A stretch of DNA of 64,000 bases from Strongylocentrotus droebachiensis (taxonomy: Eukaryota > Echinodermata > Echinoidea > Camarodonta > Strongylocentrotidae). Each line of letters opens with the position of its first letter. Position 1 is the first letter of the stretch. Shown here piece by piece: positions 11,633-23,600 of this stretch. The notes below the pieces were generated by a model. It was not told where the DNA came from. It saw nothing but the letters and a program-made list of their open reading frames with translations, and did no database searches. Made by a program: the position numbers and the translations under genes. Location of the stretch: positions 562,001 to 626,000 of the forward strand of contig JAVYIG010000088.1 in NCBI GenBank assembly GCA_035222895.1, written 5' to 3'.

Positions 11633-14600
11633 CTATAGTAATAAAACAGTACATTTCGGGGGCACAATGCATTATCTTCTGAACTTTAAGACAACCCGTT
11701 CTGAAATGCATTCCAGACGTTAGTGCAATTCCCCCTAACTAATATAGCAGTAATAACGAAAGGTGGCTTGTGAGGCAAAGTGTTTTGCCCTTATCAATGT
11801 TGTTCTGATAACAACATACAAAAGTGATAAATTAACGCTAGTTTTCCTCTTTAATATCATGCTTATAAGATCAAACATAATCAGGTATTAGGTTGTATAA
11901 ACACCATGTAAGCATCAATTATACGTCTAAAGGTATGGAAGAATTTTTTTTTTTAATCCTATTTGTATAATATCGTTATAAATAACCGATTTGAACAAAT
12001 CAAGTGCTCAATCCAATGGTCTAGCGTTCATCAATAGGATAACGACAAATCGATTTTATTTCATAACTTTCTGTGATCTAAAATCCCTGTTGAATCAGTT
12101 CTTGAGTTCAAGTGATATGATTGATTTTTCCCATGCCATTGAATATGATTGATATAATTATTTAATATTACTATAACCAGGGAGTTTCACATGCTATGCA
12201 AATTAACTTCCACCATTAAAGTATTACAAAATTATATTTTCATTACAAATTGCATCCAAGTTTACTCCTTCAACAATTCATGTATTGAAATCTATGTATT
12301 ATAGGTCTCCAGACATGGTGAAATAACTGTCTAATTTACATTGCAAATATTTATCCATCATAATCATATGAAAATATGAAATTAAATTATTACTTTTGAT
12401 TTGAATACCAAAAAATGACAACTTAATTTGCATATCATGCATTAAGCACTGTTTCAGCCCCTCTTGAAATGTATTCACCTTGTTCAGTGTGGCAATGCCA
12501 ATATCCATTACATTATTTGAAGAAAAAAAAATTGCTGGGATTTTAGTGGAATATTATGTTTAAAAATATGAAATTTTAACCCCTCTGCTGGAAGATTTTT
12601 GCATATTTTGCTAACATTAATTCTAATATTGATTCACAAAACTTGTTCACCTTTTTCAATGACTTTGGAAATATTGCATTGAACACTTGATTTGTTCAAA
12701 TTGGTTATTTACAACGATATTGAGATGAAAATATGAATTTTAATCTCTTTAATGTTGCCTCTGAAAATGTTGTCAATGTGTGTTCCCTGCCCTTAAAAAC
12801 ATAATTCTAAGAGCTAAAACCTTGGAATTTCGTACTTAAATGCATGTTTTCCAATAAGACAATTAATAATTTGTCACATTACGATATTTTAACTGCTTTC
12901 CACTACTTAAATGGGTAAAAAATACTATTTCAAAAAAGGAAATAGTAGTAAAGAGAGGGAGAAAATTAATTAAGAGATAGAAACTGAGAGGGAGAGAAAG
13001 AGAGAGAGAGAGGGGGAGAAAAAGAGGAGAGAGAGAGAGAGAGAGGGAGGGGTAAAGAAAATGAAAAGACAAAATAATCACAGTAAAAAGTAACCCAAAT
13101 GAGTCTTTCCACAGTGTGTTGTACATGTATATGACTAAGATTTTGATAATAATGTGGCAATCATTACCCTGGTAAATCAAATGAGACTCACTGTATGCTT
13201 GTTAGGTGTGGATGAGTCTTCATGAGTTGGATGATCTCAGCTGCCTTCTCGCTGTAAAGGATAATGTTGCTAATGGACAGCTTGGTAAGCCGAGGGCATG
13301 ATGATTTCACATCATGGCAGAATGACACGGGATCAATCGGTGTAGCAGACGATGTACCAAGCGAATATCCCTGGATGTGAAGGTGGGTTAGATGATGGAA
13401 TGGACGGCAGGTTTTTGTGACGATATCTGATGAGACATTCTCCCGTCTTAACAAGTCCAGTTTGAGAGTCTTCACTAGGGGACATGATGTATGAAGTCCA
13501 AGATTCCACAGACTGGTCACATGCTTACCATCCACAGATAGCTCATCTACCGAGGTTATTTGACGAGTCTACAGGAAACAGCGATGCATAAAGGTTCACT
13601 ACATATGATTTCAATGGAAACCAATGTTTATGAAAGAAATTAAATTAGATAACCTGACTCATTATTGTTTTAATATAGTACTTTTACTGTCGATATCATG
13701 TTTGGTAAATATTCCACAAAATAATATGCAATGATAAGTCGTATAGGGTTTCCTTCCGTTTAAAGTATAAGAAAAATAACAAACGCGTAGTTTTTTGGAA
13801 AATTGGACAAAGATCACAACATATATGAACTTTTGGATGCCGAGATTATAAATGACATGGAGAATCTCCATTGACATTATAGTCATATTTGATGTCGCTC
13901 CAGAGGAACTATAACCGATTTCTATTTCCAAAACGTTTAAAATACCTCTCTGTTTTCCATTTAAGTGATCCAACAGATTATGTTCCATTAGGCCTAAACG
14001 CTTACTGCTCTCCCTTTACAAAAATGTTTGTCTTTCCAGGGAGAGTGTATCATAAGACCCTAGAAAAGGTGTTTGCCATTTACCATTCAAAGTTAGTCTG
14101 TCTAGTTTTTCTGAACCCCTTCCTTTTGAGCTTGGAACAAAAAGAGCATTTTGACTTCAATCTTGGAAGAGTAAAGATACATTATACATACCAGTGGCTC
14201 TCCATCGTCCATGTCAACTCGTCTGATATCCCTCAAGCTGAGTGACTGGAGGCATGGTAGCGAGAGAATGGACTGTAGTCGACATGGATTTATGGAAACA
14301 TACCCCATACTCAGCGTCTCGATCTGTGCAAAGACAATTTATCAGTTCACACCAAAGTGAAATCCACGATGCGACCCAAATTTTGTTTTTACTAACAAAA
14401 ACACCTTTTGGAATCACAGCTAATATCAGATGAATATGCATCTTAGTAAAGGTATCATTCACTGAGTATAATTATTTCGTCTCTATTTCTGCTATAGTTT
14501 AAATGAATCTACTTTAGTGATTGCAATTACTAAAGTAATAGTCTAATTTTCAGACCCTTGTACTGAATGGTCGTACGTTTTGTGCTGCGCAAAATTCAAT

Positions 14601-17600
14601 CAGTTTAATTTTGGCCATTGCAAGAATTGGGTTATTGATGCAGACAAATGATCATGTACCCTTTACAGCTCATTTTATGTATGTTATTACCACAGCCCAA
14701 AAAAGTCAGTCACTCATTCAATAGTGTCTGACAGTGAAGTCTTCAAATAAAATGGGTTTCCTTGCATAATTTGAATATTAGGACACTGCTAACGTTTTAA
14801 TTTCACAGATAGGACATATAGGTGACATGTTCATAATTCCTGCAAAGGTCTACATAATTTGATATTGTCTGCAAATGGTACATATAGTGCCTTTAAGGTA
14901 AAGTATCAGTGGGATGTCATTACAATAAATTGATCTTGAAGAGAGTATGTTATATTTGTTCCCCTTTGTTTTCAGTAGGCTTATTTCATATCTTTCCTTC
15001 AACATGGATTAGTTAACATTTTATTAATTCTTCTAAATTCACAAGATACCAAAGGACACTCGCATGAATACATATTGCTTCAAATAATGTGATACATCTG
15101 AATAGGCACACGAGTTGACATTGTTCGTGCTATATTGTTGATATCAGGTATATTTTACAAGAAAATGGTGAGAACAGTAAGAGCAAGATATAGACGAGAT
15201 GAACAAAAAGAGTAATTAGTTGAAAAGGAGACCATGTCTGTCAAGCAAAATGAAATTGTAAATCTTTCTGTCTGATATTGTGCATGTTAGATCTTATTTG
15301 GGGAAAAATAACGCGGAATACTAGGCCTATTTACAGGATATTCCCTCACAAACATGCTTTGAGATGCATCTACATCATTATGACAATAATTATATTCACA
15401 TGGTTAATTTTCCTTGTTGTCAGCATAGCCAACATATTTATGATATTGATATGAGAGTGCTCGTAACTAATGAAAATTAATGAGTGATTTCTTTTTTTTG
15501 TGTGTTTTACACACAAAAAAAAAAAACATAAGTTGAGTTTGAAGAATCGAAAACTATTGGAACAAATCGTTTCCAATACAAATAGTGTTCGGGTATACCG
15601 TTGATTTTGATGATTCAGAGAGCATCGTTGAGAAGAACTCATCACTCAGCTCCATATAGTCCAGCTTTATTGATCGAAGATTTGGCATGGAGCAGAGACC
15701 TCTCGCGTAATGAGAGGATGCAGCAGAACCCAGATCTGCGTTCTCTTGTGTTAGCTCCTCTATCTGGTGATGTGACAGGACAGGTTTAATAGAGTGAATA
15801 GTATTATCAAGTTTAGACGACAGGTCTGATTTAAATATTCTCATCGTCAATAATGTTAAATTATTAACCTCTCCTTAATGTATGCTTTTAAAGCAAGAGA
15901 AAGAGTGAGCGAACAGAGACAGCGGGGAATATATAGAGAGACAGACAGCGAGAGAGAGAGAGAGAGAGAGAGAAATAGTGAGATAGGGATAGGGGAAGGG
16001 GGAAGGGTGGTAATAGCACAGAAAAACGAAAAGAAAAAGACTAACAAATCTGATTTATTATAAATAGCAGGCAAAGAGAAAATTGTCTGTTCAAGCCTAT
16101 AATATGTAATATCTTTGACTATATACAAAACGTAAATAATTTCTTTAAGAAATTAAAATATTATTTATTATTATTTATCTGTTCAATTCACAAGATTTAT
16201 TTCCTTGGCAGCATGGCCTAACTATTTATCATATTGATATGAGCGTGCTCGTACATAATGAAATAAATGATTTATTTTTAAAAAGTGTGGAAAAACAGCT
16301 ACCCAATATGTTGAGTTTTAAAGGCAGGCTTTACTACTTAAGCTAGAAGGGATTAGACCACCCAGCGAGCCAGCGAGGTCACTGTGACAGGTGGCTATCT
16401 CATTAACTCAGCTCTCATTTAACATAAGAAAAAGAGGATCATGGGGGACCAACAGGCACCGATTGGGGAAGTTTTATATATAGAGGGAGCAAGTAGCTAC
16501 AAGTAGGACAGTGTGCCTTTAAGAATGCAATACTATTGGAAACAAATCGTTTCCAATACAAATAGTGTATGGGTATTATACCTTTGACTTTGATGTCCCA
16601 GAGGCCATTGCTGAGGAGAGCTCATCAATCCGCTTCATACAGTCCAGCTCCAGTGATTGAAGGTCTGGCGTAGTGCAAAGACCTCTCGCGTAATGAGAGG
16701 GTGCAGTAGAACGCACATCTAGCCTCTCGTGCGTTAGCTCCTCAATCTGGTGAAGTGGCAGGACAGGTTGAATAGAGTAAATAGTATTATTAAAGTTTAG
16801 ACGACATGTCTAATTTAAATGTTCTAACTATTATCATTTAAACGTTATCAACCTCTACTTAGGCTTTTGAGAAAGGGAAAGAGAATGGAGAGAAAGAAAG
16901 AAAGAGAGAGAGAGAGGGGGGACAGAGACAGAGACAAAATGAGAGACAGATAGAGATAGAGAGATAAAACCTGAAGGGAAATTTGTTTGGTAAGAGCAAA
17001 GAAAGACTAACACATGTGATTGATTATAAATAGTTGGAAAAGAGAGACCTGTCATTTCAAGCAGAATATAAGTTTATATCCGTCCATTTATAATACATAT
17101 GTAGTATTTATTTCCTGCGACTATTGGCAAACTATAACTAATTTCTTTCTAAGAATGCGACATACTATTCATAGGATATATGATTGTATACATGCTTTTT
17201 GTATGGATCTTTACCATTATGCCACCAAAGTCTATTCTATTTACATGATTTATTTCCATGTCAGCATGGCCAACTATTTATTATATTGATATGAGAGTAC
17301 TCGTGACTAATACAAATAAATGAATGCAATTTTTTTTTTTATGTGAAAAATATTTATCCACATCTCCAGTTTAAATAATGCAAAACTTTTGGGGAAAAAC
17401 ATTGTTTTCCATACAAATTGTGTTTATGATACCTTTAATCTCGATGCCTCTGAGGCCATCGTTGAGTAGAACTCATCACTCAGCTCCATATAGTCAAGCT
17501 TCAGTGATCGAAGATTTGGCATGGAGCAGAGACCTCTCGCGTAATGAGAGGATGCAGCAGAACCCAGATCTGCGTGCCTGTGCGTTAGCTCCTCAATCTG

Positions 17601-20600
17601 GTAAAGTGACAAGACAGGTTAAATAAATTGAATAGAAATATCGGGTAAAGATGACATGTGTATTTTGAATATTTGTTATTGTAATTAATGTAACATCATC
17701 AGCCTCTTCTTAGACCCTTAATGTAAGAGAAAGAAAGAAAAGTTAGAGGGTGAGCAAAAGAGAGAGAAAAGCCCAGGGAAATAGGTGTGGTAAGAGCCAA
17801 GAAAGACGAGATGAAGAAAGACAAACCAATCTCATCAATGTTAGATGGTTGAAAAAGAGAGAACATGTCTTTTCAAGCAGAATAAAAGGGTAATATCACT
17901 CTATTTACAATGCACATGTGATACAAGTGTACAATGCACATGTGATACAAAATCGAATACCCTTTAATGGGCCCATGTTATGAAGTGATTTCCCACCTGA
18001 CATCAAAAATTGTTCTTCTTTGTATTCATAGTAAGGCTAAGTTAAGATTATTGCTGATAAATAATCCATCATTTACATCATTCACATATAGGTAGATGCA
18101 CTTTTTTCTCTGTCTTTGATATTTTCTCCCTCTTTTTCCCTGTTATTGGTATCACCTCATCATTTGACCTTATATTTAGTTTTAATTGTATAATTTTTTT
18201 CTTATTAGTGGGGGTACTCCTCGGCAAATCATTTTTTATTGTTGACTACCCCCTTCTACATTCTACATTTTTAAAACATACATTATTCCATATTGAGTCG
18301 CTTTATAGATACTGTTCATGTTCTATTATTCATTGTATGTATGTATTTTATTGTATTTTTGTATATACAAAATGTAAATTATTTTCTTATAAAAATGCGA
18401 AATACTATTTGTTGGATATGTGCATTTTTACAATACGCTTTTCAAGTTCAAGTTCAAGTTCAGTTTATTAAATTCCAATAAAATATACAAAGCAGAATAC
18501 AATCATGACAGAATAAGAGTATAAATCGATCAAGAATACAAAATAAGGTAAAATGATAAAACTATAAAGTGATACATCAGATAACAACATAAGTTAGAGC
18601 AGTATTGGAATTTTATATGAATCTACTTTATTATGCCACCGAAGTCTATTCGATTCATATGATTTATTTCCTTGTCAGCATAGCCAAACTATTTGTTATA
18701 TTGATATGACAGTGCTCTTGAATAATGTCTATAAATGATTTCCTTAAACAAAAAGTGTAAAAAAACATTTACCCCATATGTTGACTTTAAAAAAATGCAA
18801 AAGAATTTGGGGAAAAAGAAGTAGTTTCCAATAACAGAAGTGTTTGGGCATACCTTTGATTTTGATGCCTCAGAGGCCATCGTTGAGTAAAACTCATCAC
18901 TCAGCTCCACATCGTCCAGCTCCAGTGATAACAGATTTGGCATGAAGCAGAAACCTCTCGCGTAATGAGAGGATGCATCAGAACCCAGATCTGCGTTACA
19001 GTGCTGTAGCTTCTCAATCTGGTCATGTGAAATGAAAGGTTGAATACAGTGAAAAGTATTATCAAGTATAGCCTACATGTCTGATATAAAAAAATATAAA
19101 AAAATCTTACTGTCATTAATGTAACATTATCTACCTCTACTTAGAATATGAGAGCGCCAGAAAGAGAGAGAGAGAGAAGGAAGGCAGAGACAGGGACATA
19201 TAGAGGTAGAGAGTAAAAGGTCCAAAGGGAAACGGCTGTGGTAAGATAAAAGAAATACAGGATGAAGAGAGAAAAACAAATGTCATCAATAATAGATGGT
19301 TTGAAAAGAGAGACCGTTTCTGTACAAGCAGGAAAAGTGTAACATCCGTCTATGTACAATGCACATGTGAAATAAATCTCCTGCGACTACTGACGAAATT
19401 TTAAACATGTCTAAAAAATAATTCTAAATACTGTTTGTAGGATACTTGCTTTTAAAACACGCTTTTATATGAATTTATATCATTATGACACCGAAGGTTA
19501 TTCTATTCATAGGTATTTATTTCCTTGTCGGGAGAGCCAAACTATTTATTATATTGATATGAGAGTGCTCATAATTAATGAAAATATTTTTTTTTTAAAT
19601 GTGTGGAAAAAAATTGACTCCATAAGTTGAGTTTTAAGAGTTCAAAACTGGCAATCATTTCCAATATAAATCGTGTTTGGGATACCTTCAATCTTGATGA
19701 CTCAGTGGCCATCGTCGAGTAAAACTCATCGCTCAGCTCCACCTCGTCCAGATTCAGTGATCGAAGATTTGGCATGGAGCAGAGACCTCTCGCGTAATGA
19801 GAGGATGCAGCAGAACCCAGATCTGCGTTCTCGTGCGTTAGCTCCTCTATCTGGTGATGTGACAGGACAGGTTGAATAGAGTGAATAGTATTATCAAGTA
19901 TAGACGACAGGTCTGATTTTAATATTCTCATCGTCATTAATGTAACATTATTAACCTCTACTTAGACTTTTAAAGCAAGAGAAGGGAGAGAGACAGAGAG
20001 AGAAAGACCGGGACAGAGACAGAGACATGAGACAAAGAGAGATACAGAGAAAAAGACCTAAAGGGAAATGGGTGTGATAAGAGAAAAAATACGAGATGTA
20101 GGAATACAAACAAATGTTATCAATTATAGATGGTTGGAATAGAGCGACCGTGTCTGTACACGCAGAAAACAAGTATTACATCTGTCTATTTACAATGCAC
20201 ATGTAAAATTAATTTCCTGCGACTACTGACGAAAATTAAATATTTTCTAAAAAAATAGGAGAAAAAAATGGTTGTAGTATACTTGCTTGTAGAACACGCT
20301 TTTATATGAGTTTATATCATGACACCAAAGATTATTCTATTCACAGGTATTTATTTCCTTGTCAACATAGCCAAACTATTTATCGTATTGATATGAGAGT
20401 GCCCATAATCAATGAAAATAAATGATTTCTTTTTAAAAATGTGTGAAAAAACAATGACCCCATAAGTTAAGTTTCAAGAGTTCAAATCTGGCAACAAATC
20501 GTTTCCAATAGAAAATGTGTTTATGATACCTTTAATCTCGATGCCTCTGAGGCCATCGTTGAGTAGAACTCATCACTCAGCTTCACACAGTCCAGCTCCA

Positions 20601-23600
20601 GTGATCGAAGATTTGGCATGGAGCAGAGACCTCTCGCGTAATGAGAGGATGCAGCAGAACCCAGATCTGCGTTACAGTGCTGTAGCTTCTCAATCTGATG
20701 ATGTGACAGGACATGTTGAATAGAGTGAATAGTACTGTCAAGTATAGACAAGTGTACTTTAAATATTATTCACTGTCAATTTTGACCAAAAAAATAATTA
20801 TAGACGGTTGGAAATGAGTGACCGTGTCTTTTCGAGCAGAATAAAAGTGTTATATCTGTGTTTTTACAATGAACGTATGAATTTATTTCTTGAGACTCAC
20901 TATTCACAAAATGTAATAAATTTCTAGAAATAAAAATGCGACCTTGTTTTTATTATCTTTTAAACACACTTTTATATGAATATATATATATATATACCGT
21001 GTGAGTCAAAAAAAAGTTTACACCTAGAAAATTGCTAATTATTTTTAAAATCATCTATGAACAGAAAATTATTATACATCTTATGAAAGAGCGTTTTATC
21101 CCAAATCCTTTGGTACCCTTTTTGTGCGGTATGTGTTCACGCATGGATGAACAGGTGGCATTGTTTGCGAGAGTGCAAAAATCGACTTGCGCCAAAGTTA
21201 TGCCTTCAGTATGTATTATGTTGGGATTAGTGGAGTGAGAGAATGGATTGAATGTATCAAATGAAATGCATTGCATATGTTTTTTGCAAAGGGCAAAGTC
21301 ACATACACCCACGCACACGCGCACAAATGTTCGTTGATATTTGATATTTGATATTTGATATGTGGGGCATGATTAATTTTGTTAGGGGTGTTATTTGGAT
21401 CTGCAAAGACCAAATTAATACCCAAATTCCAATTGTTTTATTCAAACATCACATAGGCAACTTTGGCGCAAGTCGATTTTTGCACTCTCGCAAACAATGC
21501 CTCCTATTCACCCAAGCGTGAATACATACCACACAAAAATGGTACCAAATGATTAGGGATAAAACCCTCTTTCATACGATGTATACTAATTTACTGTTCA
21601 TAGATGATTTATATAATAATTAGCAATTTTCTAGGTGTAAACTTTTGTTTGACTCACTCTGTATATATATCTTTATCACACTAAAGTCCAGTCTATTTAC
21701 ATGATTAATGCTTCATGTTGTCAGCATGGTCAGACTATCTTATTCATATGAGCGAGCTTTTTACTCATGACTATAAATGATTTCTAAAAACATGCGAAAA
21801 TAAAATTCATAATATAAGTGCTATTAAACACGCTTTTAAATCCGAGAGGTAGTGCGTTAGCTTTTCAGTCTGTTGATGTGACAGGACAGGTTGAATAAAG
21901 TAAAGAATAATATCATCATGCTAAAAATATAACTCATTGCGGATATAGTATCAAAAATAATATCGCTAGTGACATTCGTTTGTCTCGCAATGTAGGGTCA
22001 ATATCCCCGAATTTTAGATGCGTATGATACGCCGCCATGACACTCCCCGTCGAGACGGCTGGGACCGAGCCAGCCAGTGGCGGATCCAGGAGCCGATAGG
22101 GGGGGGCCTAAAATTTGAAAATCGCGCCGACCAATTTTCGCTCAGTGGGGGGGGGGGGGGGGGGTAGTGAGCATTATTTTTTATTTATTTTCGTTTTTGT
22201 CCCCCCCCCCCCCCGAATTTGAAAATCGTGGAGATTAATTAAAATCAATTAAAATAAAGAAAAATTACAACAAGTTCAAGTTCATAAATATTAATGATAT
22301 AATAGGAATCTGGGCTCGCCGTGGTAGGTACGAACAAATAAGACGCCGCCGGTCCACCCGTAGAGTATAAAAAAGAAGCTTGCTTACAATATATTTTATC
22401 ACCTGACGAAGTGTTGCAGCGGCGCACGAAACGTCGTGATCTTTTAGATACCTTGTTGACCATACATTGCTAGACAATCGAATATCATCGTATTTAATTG
22501 AAGTATTTCTTAGGTTCAGTACTGTAACATCATGATGGTATATCATCGGTATATATACTTAGGCTATGATTGACTTTCTTTTAGGCCTGCAAATATAATA
22601 TTCTATCCCTATGGAAAAACGTTAATATTGATTAACCTGAATAAACCAATCAGATGCAGAAGAAGAAAAAGAAAACAAAAATGAAAGTAAAAAGGATTCC
22701 TTCCTATATTGGAGTGTGGCAAAGATTTTGACTGGGGTTCAGACTTTCCCCAAGTCTGTCCCAAACGCCGCCTCATAGAGACAAAGAGAAAAATGACAGA
22801 GGAAGATACATATCAATGATAAGTCATAAGGAAAGGGAAGAGAAGATGGGTGGAGCTGAAGGAAGAGGGGATCAAGACCCTCATACGAGCCTTTCTTGAT
22901 GCATACACTTCTCCCCTGTTTGAAAAGAAGTGACCAAAGTTATGAGTGTAAATAACCAAATTTTGTTCATGAATGTAACATTTCTTAACCTCATTAAGCA
23001 AGAAATAGCATGCATCGATTACGAAATAATGATAAATATGATTTAGGATTCATCAACGTTAATATAATAATCAGAAACCATGGACTGTGGAGCTGCAGCA
23101 GACATCCCTGTGTAGAAGTTGTCATCCAGAGGCTTGATTCGAATGGCCAACCCTTGTAAGTTCTGCAATGTGAAGAGTCCTACTGCTGCTGCTGCTACAT
23201 CAGACGATGATGCACTAGTTTCGAACGACTTGCTAACACCCAATGTTTCACGAACCGAGGAACTTCTTCTCACCTGTACAACAAATGGATTTTAGCATTC
23301 GATCTATAATAATAGTTTCAATGCTAAAGGTTTAATTTATTCAAAGGAATTATTTTAGCATGCCATACGTTTGTAAAATGAAAACAAAACACACCAAATT
23401 GTTTTTCTTCATGTCTTCACCATTAGGCATCTTCTGACAGCATGTATTATATCAATAGCATGGATACAAACACATATTCATATCATCACGAATTATGAAA
23501 GGTGATATGAACAGAACACATCGATTTCAGACTTCTCGTTTTTTGTTAATATACCTGAAAAGTGGAAAGCTATTGAGGGAGTTGTGGAGGGCATATAGAA

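Larger units (their letters stand above)
15500..21920 (-). repeat. Tandem array of NLR exon-intron units, about 840 bp each
   Basis: Exon starts lie at 20694, 19850, 19018, 17597, 16746 and 15763, with a decayed copy near 21880. Bare spacing is 832-851 bp; larger gaps are explained by inserted elements. Each unit carries the exon, a GA-rich tract about 120 bp on the 5' (gene) side of the exon, and shared blocks such as ttatattgatatgagagtgc and tttatttccttgtc. Whole genomic segments were therefore duplicated, not only exons. Confidence 0.9.

Noticed and set aside
17020..18481. Open frames in the NLR introns (for example 17020-17289, 18208-18471)
   Set aside because: They lie in intron sequence repeated between units, and equivalent frames are broken in sister units.
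15601..20723. Repeated plus-strand ORFs of 60-80 aa (..IEDLAWSRDLSRNERMQQNPDLR..)
   Set aside because: They are the antisense of the LRR array exons; splice sites and LRR pattern support only the minus strand.
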